NCBI GenBank assembly: GCA_016937015.1
Contig: JAFGWT010000299.1
Coordinates: 1 to 46,766, forward strand
Reading direction: 5' to 3'
Length of the DNA: 46,766 bases
Source: Deltaproteobacteria bacterium
GTDB lineage: Bacteria > Myxococcota_A > Polyangia > JAAYKL01
Under the pieces are notes generated by a model that worked only from the letters and a program-made list of their open reading frames with translations, was not told the origin of the DNA and made no database searches. Positions within the stretch are counted from its first letter, which is position 1. Each line of letters starts with the position of its first letter. The position numbers and the translations under genes were made by a program. This document shows positions 34,335 to 43,059 of the stretch, piece after piece.

Positions 34335-34491
34335 AATGGAAGCGCCTCCTGAAGTGGCCTGTTGGCCAGCACACAAAATCGCCTTTATAGCACATGCAAC
34401 GAAATTTCACATGCCTCGTTAACCATCAGACGTCTGTTTAAGAATGAATTACGAATTCAATCAAAGCGTTTCATAAGATATCGGCTTGAAA

Positions 34492-35574
34492 TCATTCAAC
34501 TTCAATGAGCGGATGATCGATATGAAAACATTCATTTTCCGGTGAGGCCCAATCAATCACGTTGTACCAAAACTGCGGCACCTGAAATTTTCTGTCCACC
34601 GACAGCCAATACTCATTTTCCGAATCGTAGCAGTCCTGATACTGCCATGTCGTTTCATCCGGGTTATAGCCAGGCATCGTGGACGGATCTGTCTGATCTT
34701 CCCACAACTGTGAAAACAATGGCCACTCGTCGGCAATGGCAACAGCGCGCCCTTCTCCGATTTCCACTGCGACGACCAGGTTGCCCTCAGATGACTTGGC
34801 TACAATTTCCGCGTTTGCCGGCGCGGATATACTGGATCCGATAAGTGCCCCCACTGAACTGACTTTATGTGAAATGGGGTGATCCGGATCGAAACCATCC
34901 AATTCGGGGACATTGCCCCAGCAGTAGCACTTATTTGAAGCACATTGACTCAAAATCTGATCATTATTGTAACTGATACCCGTGGCCGGTTTCAAAATGC
35001 TGTTGATGGCGGCCACCTCGTCACCGGTGCGTTGTCCATTGAATCCGGTAACAGTCACAATGCCTCCCCCTGCCTCTATCCATTTTTTTAATGCCGCCGC
35101 CTCCGAGGCACTGTAAGTCCACCAGTCTGAATGCAGGCCTGATGCCTGATACAGAAAGAGCAGCATATCGTAATCGTCAAGGAAATCCGCGTCGATAGTG
35201 GGTTTGGCATTACTGGACGCGTTTACCATTCGAACAATGGCTGAGCTGTCATTATTTAACCAGTCCACAAACTGCGACACATCTTTGTCGTCATCGTTGG
35301 CTGTACTGTCAAAAATTCCCACCACGCCAATACGCAGGCAAAAACAGGTTTCAGGATGATTTGCGCCATCGGGACAAACCGTTTCAAGTAATCCATCGCT
35401 GTCTGCGTCTCCGACGTAGTCATCCCAGCTTATGTCGGCATCACCGTCTGAATCACTGTCCGCATCGCCATCTGACCCATTTGTCCCCCCCGGTTTGTCC
35501 ATTTTGTCGTCGGAACAGCCCACAAGGCCCATTAAAGTCATCAGAAAGAAAATTATCCACCTCTGTTTAATCAT
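34492..35574 (-). CDS. Lipoprotein with short Ser/Asp linker and amidotransferase-like domain (paralogue B)
   Basis: 360 residues from the Met at 35574, preceded by TGGAGGTGC. Lipobox LVGC (Cys20). The linker is short (about 32-55) compared with 100 residues in paralogue A. The following domain is clearly homologous: [84 protein letters not shown]. Many of these blocks are identical or nearly so in paralogue A. It lies 157 bases upstream of paralogue A on the same strand, so the pair is a tandem duplication in which the linker length diverged most. Confidence 0.8.
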   Translation of the reverse strand: MIKQRWIIFFLMTLMGLVGCSDDKMDKPGGTNGSDGDADSDSDGDADISWDDYVGDADSDGLLETVCPDGANHPETCFCLRIGVVGIFDSTANDDDKDVSQFVDWLNNDSSAIVRMVNASSNAKPTIDADFLDDYDMLLFLYQASGLHSDWWTYSASEAAALKKWIEAGGGIVTVTGFNGQRTGDEVAAINSILKPATGISYNNDQILSQCASNKCYCWGNVPELDGFDPDHPISHKVSSVGALIGSSISAPANAEIVAKSSEGNLVVAVEIGEGRAVAIADEWPLFSQLWEDQTDPSTMPGYNPDETTWQYQDCYDSENEYWLSVDRKFQVPQFWYNVIDWASPENECFHIDHPLIEVE

Positions 35575-35754
35575 AAAAAGCACCTCCAGGGACACTAAGT
35601 TGAAACGGTTAATCTCATAACAATCTGCTTCGTGTCATACCGGCGCCAAAAAAGGTCATCAAACGACAGACACAAAAACAGTATATGCAAACAATTACAC
35701 GCCTGCATCAGTAAATGCCGTTTTATTTATCCTGAAATTAATTACAACGGGATT

Positions 35755-36705
35755 TTATACACGGAATCGTTTTACGCGCATCTCGTCAATGCCCGGCACC
35801 AGTTCCCTGACCAGTTTTTTATCGTTGCCGCTTTGTGGCCGAATTGGTGTACGCAATGCCAGCGCCACATATTCGTAATAATTGGGCGCCGGCTTCTTCA
35901 ATTGTGTGATTCGGCAACTGCCGGAATATACTGTGCATAAATCGCGATATCGGTTCAATTGATGCCTGTTCTTTGGCAGCAAGGCCGCAGCATCCAATAC
36001 CAGCTGCCCCAGCCAGAGTTCACCCGAATTGAAAAATGCGGTTGCGGCAGCTTCATAAACGCCATAATCCCAGGGATGATTTTCAATCAGTCGCGCCACT
36101 AAAACTGTGCCATCGCTCGTTTTCCCCCTCAGAAGCAGCTGTTCCGCATGTAACAGCAGCATATGCACCAACCCCTCAGGCGTTCCTTTTTTCAATTCAA
36201 ATGCCAGCGCCATACGCTGAAGCGCCGTCATGACCGTATCGTCTTTCACCCTTGCAAACCGAATCATGTCATTAAACAGCCACGAGTAATTTAACAGTAC
36301 CGTTCCATCCCTGTTGCGGATGAGCTGCCAGTAGATGTCACACATTTTTTCCCAACTTTGTGATGAATCCATGCCAATTGCCGTCTCGCTGTCCCGTTCT
36401 TCAAGCACCCCTGCAAACGTGGCCAGTGCAAAATCATTTAAACCGTCCGGTTTCTGCCCCTGCAGCGTTCGAGTATCGGCGTAAAGCCATTTGTCCGCGA
36501 GAACTGCCGCAGCCCTGACATCCTGAACGGCGGCCAGCATCCATCTTTCACCGTACAATCGTCGCAGCGATACCGCCTTCCCGATTCCGGCCTGCCAAAG
36601 GATCAGTGCTTCCATTTCAGCTGGCGACAGGCGACAGTACTGTGGCAGAATACATAAAAGGGACGAAATGTTTCCCGCATCGTGTTCATTAAAAAGCGTT
36701 TCCAT
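35755..36705 (-). CDS. Helical (TPR-like) protein of unknown function
   Basis: 316 residues from the Met at 36705 (METLFNEHDAGNISSLL); GTGGAGGAAAA sits just before it. The open frame continues to 36876, but that extension crosses A-rich DNA and has no ribosome site. The whole protein is predicted helical, with repeated helix pairs (LNDFALATFAGVLEERD, HPWDYGVYEAAATAFFNSG), as in TPR or leucine-rich armadillo-like proteins. No signal peptide. Not recognised. Confidence 0.65.
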   Translation of the reverse strand: METLFNEHDAGNISSLLCILPQYCRLSPAEMEALILWQAGIGKAVSLRRLYGERWMLAAVQDVRAAAVLADKWLYADTRTLQGQKPDGLNDFALATFAGVLEERDSETAIGMDSSQSWEKMCDIYWQLIRNRDGTVLLNYSWLFNDMIRFARVKDDTVMTALQRMALAFELKKGTPEGLVHMLLLHAEQLLLRGKTSDGTVLVARLIENHPWDYGVYEAAATAFFNSGELWLGQLVLDAAALLPKNRHQLNRYRDLCTVYSGSCRITQLKKPAPNYYEYVALALRTPIRPQSGNDKKLVRELVPGIDEMRVKRFRV

Positions 36706-36853
36706 TTTTCCTCCACAGGTCCCAATGTGTCGTTGGCGACACCCCAAAAAAGGGCCCGTGCCTGCTTCTCGTTCGAATAAAGGAGTTGTTGCAAAAAAAA
36801 ATGAAAAAAATGCGTGCCCCAAAGACTTGAGTGGCGAAGCCCCGATGCGCACC

Positions 36854-37363
36854 CTAACCGATGGCCATTCGGCCAATCAATTCGCGATGCTGAGGATACT
36901 GTTCAGCCAGCTGGTTTGCGTCGGCCAATTCAAAGTCATCAAAATCAAATCCAGGAGCCACCGTGCAGCTGCATAGCCCAAACGAAGCCTTGTCAGCAAT
37001 CTCAGCGGCAAACCAGAATCCTGCAGGCACAATCACCTGAAACGCATCGCCAGCTTCAATCTGCGCACCCAGACGACACGATGTCAGCGTTCCGCTGGTG
37101 TCAATCATATGGACAATTATGGTGCTGCCTGTGTGAAAATGCCACAGCTCGTCTGAACGAATACGATGAAATGCCGAACACTGCATGCCTGCCAGCAAGA
37201 AATAGATCGCAGTGGATGCGTTGCGATTTCCCGAAAATGGTGCTTCAGGACCGAAACGCGGAATTTGCAAGTCACTGCGATACGTTTCGCGATAGTACCC
37301 CCCTTCGGGATGGGCCGTCAGATTCAATTGCTCAATCCAATACTGTGCATTCTTTAAACTCAT
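36854..37363 (-). CDS. DUF985 (cupin_5) family protein
   Basis: 169 residues from the Met at 37363 (MSLKNAQYWIEQL). The family signature is clear: HPEGGYYRETYRS, STAIYFLLAGMQCSAFHRI, DELWHFHTGSTI, VPAGFWFAAE and CTVAPGFDFDDFELAD. It is a double-stranded beta-helix cupin; the molecular function is not established for the family. Upstream in-frame codons reach 37474 but overlap the divergent gene's start region. It is divergent from the TVP38-like gene (62 bases between). Confidence 0.88.
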   Translation of the reverse strand: MSLKNAQYWIEQLNLTAHPEGGYYRETYRSDLQIPRFGPEAPFSGNRNASTAIYFLLAGMQCSAFHRIRSDELWHFHTGSTIIVHMIDTSGTLTSCRLGAQIEAGDAFQVIVPAGFWFAAEIADKASFGLCSCTVAPGFDFDDFELADANQLAEQYPQHRELIGRMAIG

Positions 37364-37425
37364 GATACTCTGTCTATCACGATTTTGAACTTTCACTGAG
37401 AAAAACACTCTGATAGATACGCGCC

Positions 37426-38136
37426 ATGCGAAGGAAGCCCAAAAAAAAAATAATTCTGGCAGCCGTTGCGGCAAGCGTACTGGCGGTGTTGTGGCTTCTT
37501 AGCATGCGTCATCTCGATTTCGCCACAGTTCAGCGGTTCACTCGCCAGATTCAGTCCGCTGCCACAGCGCACATTGCAATTACTTTCGTTTCGTTAATGG
37601 CCATACAGGCCTTGGGCATGTTTTTCACTCTGCCGACCAAAGCCATTTTCAACCTGGTTGGTGGCGCATTGCTGGGGGTCATTCCCGGTGCAATCATGAC
37701 CTTGCTGGGAACCCTTCTCGGCACATCCGGGCTATTCTTTGCGACACAAAAAATAGTTCACCCAAACACGCTGGACAAGTTGCCCTCCGCATTAAAAAAA
37801 TTCGAACAGAGACTCCAGACTCGTCCCAGCGTAACAGTGGCCAGTCTGCGGATGATACTGGCCCTGCCCTATGGCGCCATCACCATTTTTTGCGCGGTAA
37901 TGCGAATTCCATTTCGTTCCTTCTTCATCGGATCGCTGCTTGGCGACACCCCTGTTGTTCTCCTCTATGCGGCCGCGGGCCTGAAACTGGCTGAGCTGGC
38001 CGGCACCAACGAGGCCCTCTCTGTCCAGACCGTTGTGCTTCTGTCACTGGCGGGAATAGGACTGCTGGCCGGAACCCTTTGGCCATCGAAAAAAAGCAAA
38101 GGCAAATCACTGCAACCGTCGGAATCTGAAGACTGA
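37426..38136 (+). CDS. TVP38/TMEM64 (DedA/VTT-like) membrane protein
   Basis: 236 residues with about six hydrophobic segments. The central VTT-type signature is visible: FFTLPTKAIFNLVGGALLG, a loop (HPNTLDKLPSALKKFEQRL), ASLRMILALPYGAITIFCAV and FFIGSLLGDTPVVLLYAAAG. Members act in membrane lipid homeostasis, some as scramblase-like proteins. A basic start (MRRKPKKK) and basic end suggest cytoplasmic termini. The gene is convergent with the GalT-like gene. Confidence 0.85.
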   Translation: MRRKPKKKIILAAVAASVLAVLWLLSMRHLDFATVQRFTRQIQSAATAHIAITFVSLMAIQALGMFFTLPTKAIFNLVGGALLGVIPGAIMTLLGTLLGTSGLFFATQKIVHPNTLDKLPSALKKFEQRLQTRPSVTVASLRMILALPYGAITIFCAVMRIPFRSFFIGSLLGDTPVVLLYAAAGLKLAELAGTNEALSVQTVVLLSLAGIGLLAGTLWPSKKSKGKSLQPSESED

Positions 38137-38180
38137 ACGGTGTAAAGGCGCTCACTGCCTCGTCGCCCAAACCGTGACAG

Positions 38181-39320
38181 TTACTCGCTCCCCAGGTACT
38201 CCCGCAATACAGCTGCCGAACCTTCGGGCGTATCCTGGCACACCCACAACCCCAGTTGTTCCATGCCGCCCGTTTCCTGGGTATACGGCAAAAACTCCAC
38301 ATATATCCCCGCCCCAGGCCCTGTATGAAACAGAATATTATAGGCCACATCCCGCCCCATGGCCGGCATCAGTCGGTGATAGGTGCGCACCATGCGCGAC
38401 ACGCCTTCCACCAGACTGCGACATTCCGCGTCGCTCAGATCGGCCAGCAGCGTTTTGGAGTCATCTTTGACAAACAGCATCGCTCCCATGGGACGACGCA
38501 TAAAATAGGGCACTGCCACTGACACTTCCTTTAAATCGAGCAGCTGGAGCGACTCGGGCGTCGCCTGCTGCATATGCCTCGAGAATGTCAGTCCATGCCG
38601 CTTTTTAAACTGCCAGTTTTCATAGGCTGATTTGCTCATGACATTCGAATGCGTAATCTGCTGATGCCCATGCACAAGAGATCCCCCCACCTGCGCACCG
38701 TAGTTTTTCATCATTAAAACGAATCCGTAGGCATCCGCTGCGCCGTACCACTGACGGGTTGACGGCATGGACTGGGCTGAAGCGCGTAACAGATGTTTTT
38801 CGAATGCCGCGAGGCGATTGACTACAACCACCAAATCGGACACATCCATATTGAACCAATCGTGCGCATGAATTGACGACGTCCATTGCAGGTAGTGGTT
38901 CCCCACCGGCTTTCCCGCATTAATCGGAAGCACCTCATTGGGGGTAATGGGCCCGTCCACGACGTCGTCAGCGTTGTAAAAACAGGGAAACATGTTCTTA
39001 TTTATAAAAGTGAACCCAGCCGTCAATGGCGCCACGTCAATGGGGCGCGTGGTGTTGCCATCGCAAATGGGACAGGGCTTCGCTGACGCTTCCTGAGAGG
39101 GAGGGGCACTGCTGCGATTGTCATGCGGCCGCTTGCTGCGTGCTGCGTTGTAAATGGTCATCCGCTGGTTTCGGGGATCGGTCCGGCAGATTCCATCCGG
39201 CGCAAATTGCGCAATACCTGGCTCATTCCGCACCCATGAGACCAGTTCGGCATAATTCGCAGTAGTGACATCTTCACATTGAATCAGCTTTTCCAGGTTT
39301 TCTTTCGACAGTTGCTGCAT
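38181..39320 (-). CDS. GalT-like HIT-superfamily protein
   Basis: 379 residues from the Met at 39320 (MQQLSKENLEKL), which has GGAG at eight bases. A zinc-site-like CPICDG is followed later by the catalytic-type motif GGSLVHGHQQI (H-x-H-x-Q, as in galactose-1-phosphate uridylyltransferase) and by VLMMKNYGAQ. This places it in the GalT branch of the histidine-triad superfamily, a nucleotidyltransferase or phosphorylase acting on a nucleotide-linked sugar; the true substrate is uncertain because most sequence around the motif differs from classical GalT. It lies downstream of asd on the same strand, with a hairpin between. Confidence 0.7.
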   Translation of the reverse strand: MQQLSKENLEKLIQCEDVTTANYAELVSWVRNEPGIAQFAPDGICRTDPRNQRMTIYNAARSKRPHDNRSSAPPSQEASAKPCPICDGNTTRPIDVAPLTAGFTFINKNMFPCFYNADDVVDGPITPNEVLPINAGKPVGNHYLQWTSSIHAHDWFNMDVSDLVVVVNRLAAFEKHLLRASAQSMPSTRQWYGAADAYGFVLMMKNYGAQVGGSLVHGHQQITHSNVMSKSAYENWQFKKRHGLTFSRHMQQATPESLQLLDLKEVSVAVPYFMRRPMGAMLFVKDDSKTLLADLSDAECRSLVEGVSRMVRTYHRLMPAMGRDVAYNILFHTGPGAGIYVEFLPYTQETGGMEQLGLWVCQDTPEGSAAVLREYLGSE

Positions 39321-39372
39321 AAGTACTCCATATCGATTATCGGTAGCCAGGTGTCTGCAATTTCGGATGGCC

Positions 39373-39388
39373 ACAGGGGTCGCCCTGT
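39373..39388. other. Hairpin between asd and the GalT-like gene
   Basis: A perfect 6-base stem ACAGGG / CCCTGT with loop GTCG. It has no T-run on the minus strand, so it is not a standard terminator. Its core (caggg...ccctg) resembles the hairpin in repeat family A, but the flanks are different. Confidence 0.35.
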
Positions 39389-39463
39389 CAGTGTAATACC
39401 AAAAAATTTATGAAAGAAGCAAACCAGGGAAAGAATTATTGACCCAACGAGCTGTTTAACAAC

Positions 39464-40576
39464 CTATTTAAGGAAATCCAGAACAATTCGAAGGATGCGA
39501 CGAACCGGCTCTGCGGCGCCCCAGAGAAGCTGATCTCCGACTGTGTAGACATTCAGATACTCGGGGCCGAGATTCATCTTGCGCACCCGTCCCACCGGAA
39601 CTGTCAGCGTACCGGTAACGGCAGCGGGCGTCAGTTCGGAGATGGTGGCCTCTTTGGTGTTGGGGACCAGTTTCACCCACTCGTTGTCATTGGCAATGAT
39701 GGATTCAAGCTCGGAAATCGGCACATCCTTTTTGAGCTTGATTGTGAGCCCCTGGCTATGACAGCGCATTGCCCCTATCCGCACACAGGTGCCATCCACG
39801 GGAATGGTGGCCGCAGTGCCCAGAATTTTGTTGGTTTCAGCGATGCCTTTCCACTCTTCGCGGCTCTGTCCATTTTCCAGTGCGGAATCAATCCATGGCA
39901 GCACGCTGCCCGCCAATGGCGCACCAAATCGCTCGATTGGAAAATCGGGGCCATTCATGGTGGCCAGTACCGTCTTATCGAGCTCCAGCGCTGAAGAGGA
40001 CGGTTGGGTCAGTTCCCCTGCGCAATCACCGATGACCGCCATCTGCTTTACAAGTTCGCGCATATTCTGCGCACCGGCACCGGACGCTGCCTGATAGGTC
40101 ATGGAGGTGACCCATTCCACCAGGTTGGCCTTGAAAAGACCGCCAATCGCCATCAGCATCAGACTCACTGTGCAGTTACCGCCGATGTAGTTTTTGATTC
40201 CGCTTTTCAGGGCATTATCTATTACCGGTCGATTAACCGGGTCCAGAACGATAATGGCGTCGTCGTTCATACGCAACGCGCTGGCCGCGTCTATCCAATA
40301 GCCATCCCAACCCGCTGCCCGCAATCTGGGCACAACATCCTTCGTGTAATCCCCCCCTTGACAGGTAACGATGATGTCGAGTTGTTTCAGTTCTGCTATA
40401 TCAGACGCATCTTTCAGAGTGGTCGATTTGCCTTTTAATTCCGGTCCGGGCTGACCGGTCTGAGAGGTGGAAAAAAAGAACGGCTCGAAATGGTCAAAAT
40501 CGTTCTCGCTGATCATTCTGTCCATCAACACTGAACCGACCATACCGCGCCAACCAACGATACCCACTTTTTTCAT
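39464..40576 (-). CDS. asd: Aspartate-semialdehyde dehydrogenase
   Basis: 370 residues, typical of the gamma-proteobacterial-type enzyme. NADP-binding [16 protein letters not shown] at the start, [11 protein letters not shown], the active-site Cys in GGNCTVS (Cys135), [12 protein letters not shown] and the late [12 protein letters not shown] segment. It reduces aspartyl-phosphate to aspartate semialdehyde for lysine, threonine, methionine and peptidoglycan diaminopimelate. The product is also the co-substrate of the carboxy(nor)spermidine synthase at 6007. AAGGAG lies eight bases before the ATG. It is divergent from glyS; the 255-base gap holds both promoters but none that I can place with confidence. 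Confidence 0.96.
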   Translation of the reverse strand: MKKVGIVGWRGMVGSVLMDRMISENDFDHFEPFFFSTSQTGQPGPELKGKSTTLKDASDIAELKQLDIIVTCQGGDYTKDVVPRLRAAGWDGYWIDAASALRMNDDAIIVLDPVNRPVIDNALKSGIKNYIGGNCTVSLMLMAIGGLFKANLVEWVTSMTYQAASGAGAQNMRELVKQMAVIGDCAGELTQPSSSALELDKTVLATMNGPDFPIERFGAPLAGSVLPWIDSALENGQSREEWKGIAETNKILGTAATIPVDGTCVRIGAMRCHSQGLTIKLKKDVPISELESIIANDNEWVKLVPNTKEATISELTPAAVTGTLTVPVGRVRKMNLGPEYLNVYTVGDQLLWGAAEPVRRILRIVLDFLK

Positions 40577-40831
40577 AACTGATTCTCCTTAAAATTCATA
40601 TCAAATGTCCACAATAGAGATACAAATGTATCTACCTCGCAACCTTCATATGCAATTTTTTACTGCGGACGCAAGTCTTTTCGACAATTTATCCTATTTA
40701 TTTTTGTTCAATGCGCTGTTTTTGCGTGAAAACCGCAATCAAAACTTGGGTTTTCGTCGCCGCCGATGTAAAAGAACGCGGAAATCAGCGACCGGTGACA
40801 TTATACCGGCATTTATGTGGGAGAAATTCAT

Positions 40832-42268
40832 ATGGGTGAGAAAATTAACAAATCGACCGAACCGGATTTGATGCAAAAGATAGTTGGCCTCTGCAAACGC
40901 CGGGGGTTCGTGTTTCAGTCCTCTGAGATATATGGCGGTTTAAAGTCAGCATATGACTATGGTCCATTGGGTGTGGAACTCAAGCGCAATGTCATGGCCG
41001 AGTGGTGGCGTTCCATGGTGCACGAGCGCGAAGATGTGGTCGGACTCGATGCGTCCATTATCATGTCCCCCAGGGTTTGGCAGGCATCGGGACACGTGGG
41101 TGGGTTTTCCGACCCGCTCGTGGACTGCAAGGATTGCAAAACCCGCTTTCGCGCCGATAAGGCTCCGGTTGTTGAAAAAGGATCAGAAGTCCAATATCGG
41201 ACGCAGGGAAAGACCATCACCGCTGTCGCCAATCAGCCGTATGTATGCCCTGAATGCGGGTCGCCCAATTTGTCAGAGGAACGGGAGTTCAATCTGCTGT
41301 TTAAGACCAATCTGGGCCCGGTGGACACCGGCGATTCAACGGTGTATCTGCGACCTGAAACCGCCCAGGCAATGTTTGTCAATTTTCTGAATGTGCAGTC
41401 CACCTATCGCCTGAAACCCCCATTTGGCATTGCCCAGCAGGGCAAATCATTCCGCAATGAAATTACCGTGGAGCACTTCATTTTCCGTTCATGTGAATTC
41501 GAACAAATGGAAATGGAGTACTTTTGCCCGCCAGAAGAAGCGCCCCAATGGCTGGACTACTGGAAACAGGAACGGTTTAACTGGTATGTGAACCTGGGAT
41601 GCAAAAAGGAAAATCTGCGTCTGCGCGCTCATGACGACGACGAGCTCGCCCATTATGCGGATGGCTGTTATGATGTTGAGTATAAATATCCCTGGGGCTG
41701 GGATGAGCTGGAAGGCATCGCCAACCGCACGGATTACGACCTGCGCAAACATCAGGAAGCGTCGGGAAAAAAACTCACGTATTTCGATCCGACGCGGCCC
41801 AATCCGGAAACAGGGAAACCTGGCGTCCATTATCTGCCATACGTCATTGAGCCTGCAGCCGGTGCCACCCGAACCGTTTTGATGTTTCTGCTTGATGCAT
41901 ACGATGAAGAAGCCCCAAGCGAAGGACGTAAAGAAGGGCGCGTTGTGCTCAGGCTTCACCCCCGTCTTGCCCCAATCAAAGTGGCAGTGCTGCCGCTGGT
42001 CAAAAAAGATGACTGGCTCACCGGCAAAGCCAGAGGCATTGTAAAGGATTTTCTGAGAAACGGCATCAATGCATTCTACGACGAGAAAGATGCCATTGGG
42101 CGCCGCTACGCCCGTCAGGACGAAGCAGGCACACCGTTCTGCATTACCGTGGATGGACAGACCAAAGAAGATGGGACTGTGACGATCCGGTATCGGGACG
42201 ACATGCGTCAGGACCGCATTCGGCTCGAGGAGGCCGTCGAAATCGTTACCAAAAAGATTCGCGAGTAA
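40832..42268 (+). CDS. glyS: Glycyl-tRNA synthetase, alpha2 type
   Basis: 478 residues from the ATG at 40832 (MGEKINKSTEPDL), chosen over a GTG five codons earlier because GGGAGA precedes it by six bases. Class II motifs: IYGGLKSAYDYGPLG near the start, a CxxC pair before motif 2 (CKDCKTRF and CPECG), motif 2 KSFRNEIT and RSCEFEQMEMEYF, and motif 3 near GAVIRGATP-like EPAAGATRTVLMF. The C-terminal anticodon-binding domain is present. It charges tRNA-Gly with glycine; this is the alpha2 type rather than the alpha2-beta2 GlyQ/GlyS type. Confidence 0.96.
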   Translation: MGEKINKSTEPDLMQKIVGLCKRRGFVFQSSEIYGGLKSAYDYGPLGVELKRNVMAEWWRSMVHEREDVVGLDASIIMSPRVWQASGHVGGFSDPLVDCKDCKTRFRADKAPVVEKGSEVQYRTQGKTITAVANQPYVCPECGSPNLSEEREFNLLFKTNLGPVDTGDSTVYLRPETAQAMFVNFLNVQSTYRLKPPFGIAQQGKSFRNEITVEHFIFRSCEFEQMEMEYFCPPEEAPQWLDYWKQERFNWYVNLGCKKENLRLRAHDDDELAHYADGCYDVEYKYPWGWDELEGIANRTDYDLRKHQEASGKKLTYFDPTRPNPETGKPGVHYLPYVIEPAAGATRTVLMFLLDAYDEEAPSEGRKEGRVVLRLHPRLAPIKVAVLPLVKKDDWLTGKARGIVKDFLRNGINAFYDEKDAIGRRYARQDEAGTPFCITVDGQTKEDGTVTIRYRDDMRQDRIRLEEAVEIVTKKIRE

Positions 42269-42363
42269 TTCCCCATTCGTTTTGGCCCGCATCCCCTTTC
42301 CTGATCAGATCCAGTGAGAATTGGTTTTGGGCATCAACTTTCTGGTACAGTCAATCCTGTTGT

Positions 42364-42392
42364 GCTTGCCATAAATGGCAAGCGCAATTTTA
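42364..42392 (+). terminator. Probable rho-independent terminator of glyS
   Basis: A perfect 8-base stem GCTTGCCA (42364-42371) / TGGCAAGC (42376-42383) with a TAAA loop, followed by gcaatttta. It lies 95 bases after the glyS stop. The tail has only four consecutive T, so strength is moderate. Confidence 0.6.
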
Positions 42393-42493
42393 AAGGGACT
42401 GAATCATCGCTTTCATAAATGCAATTTCCGGTTCTGAAAATGAAATCAATATCCTGATTTTCATATTATTTTTAGGGAGTTACCCACCGTTTT

Positions 42494-42522
42494 TTGCATT
42501 GCATTCCATATTCCTGTATCAT
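42494..42522 (+). promoter_or_regulatory. Candidate promoter for PilZ gene 2
   Basis: A -10 box TATCAT (42517-42522, five of six to consensus) and -35 box TTGCAT (42494-42499, three of six) with a 17-base spacer, giving a leader of about 32 bases. Found by eye; moderate at best. The rest of the gap between glyS and this gene has only the terminator. Confidence 0.35.
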
Positions 42523-42560
42523 AATATCGCCGATGCCGGGGGGCAAAGGATGACACAACG

Positions 42561-42947
42561 GTGAACAGTAGAACCGAACGAAGATCAAGCGAACGTTGTA
42601 TCGCCAATTGCCAATGCTGGATTGAACAGGAAAGCATTACACTTTTTGGGACGGTAACAAACCTGAGTCCGAACGGTTTGTTTCTCCAAACTCTGCCAAT
42701 TCTCGAGACAGGTACCGAAATCGATATTCGAATTAGCATTCAGGACGCTGGAGATCTGCTCGCCAGAGGCCGTGTCGCGTGGAAAAGCAATGCACATAAC
42801 AATGGCAATAGCGATGGGCCAGGGCATTACGGAAATGCACCAGGACTGGGAATTGAGTTTAAACAAATAAAAAAAGGCAGTGAGCTTCTGCCGGATTACA
42901 TATCCAGAAGGCCCACTGCCTCAATACCGCCGGAAAAAAAACTGTAG
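42561..42947 (+). CDS. Single-domain PilZ protein (2)
   Basis: 128 residues, GTG start at 42561 with AAAGGA 11 bases upstream. PilZ motifs: R-x3-R (RRSSER) then N-x-S-x2-G (NLSPNG) and the conserved barrel segments ITLFGTVTN, GTEIDIRIS and RVAWKS. C-terminal residues (about 95-128) leave the domain and include an RNA hairpin region in the coding DNA. It presumably binds c-di-GMP. It is a distant paralogue of the PilZ gene at 29948. Confidence 0.85.
   Translation: MNSRTERRSSERCIANCQCWIEQESITLFGTVTNLSPNGLFLQTLPILETGTEIDIRISIQDAGDLLARGRVAWKSNAHNNGNSDGPGHYGNAPGLGIEFKQIKKGSELLPDYISRRPTASIPPEKKL
42875..42921 (+). other. Long hairpin inside the 3' end of PilZ gene 2
   Basis: The left arm aggcagtgagcttctg (42875-42890) pairs almost completely with cagaaggcccactgcct (42905-42921), leaving one mismatch/bulge and a loop of 14 bases. 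It lies within the coding sequence, 26 bases before the stop. It could slow the ribosome, end transcription with help, or protect the 3' end of the mRNA; no T-run follows. Confidence 0.6.
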
Positions 42948-43003
42948 TCCTTCCAATTAAACCAAATAGGACAAAAACACCTGGAAAAAGCCACTTCTTT
43001 GTG

Positions 43004-43027
43004 TATAGTCTCGTGGCGCTCAGCCAC
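43004..43027 (+). promoter_or_regulatory. Weak promoter -10 and leader hairpin before ribE
   Basis: A TATAGT at 43004-43009 could be a -10 box; no clear -35 box is seen. A 5-base hairpin GTGGC-GCTCA-GCCAC follows at 43013-43027. The region lacks the pattern of the FMN riboswitch. Confidence 0.25.
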
Positions 43028-43059
43028 ATTTGCGGCTATATGGGGGAAATTGTTGAAAA

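Noticed and set aside
33928-34422. Long plus-strand ORF of Ser/Glu repeats
   Set aside because: It is the antisense reading of the Ser/Asp linker in the minus-strand lipoprotein, which has signal peptide, ribosome site and a real domain.
36720-36800. tRNA gene (a GTTCGAATAA segment resembles a T-loop)
   Set aside because: No acceptor, D-arm or anticodon arm pairing around it on either strand.
36706-36876. N-terminal extension of the helical protein to 36876
   Set aside because: It has no ribosome site, crosses homopolymer A/T runs, and a strong GGAGG lies before the Met at 36705.
41489-42292. 267-codon minus-strand ORF opposite glyS
   Set aside because: Shadow of a well-supported synthetase gene.
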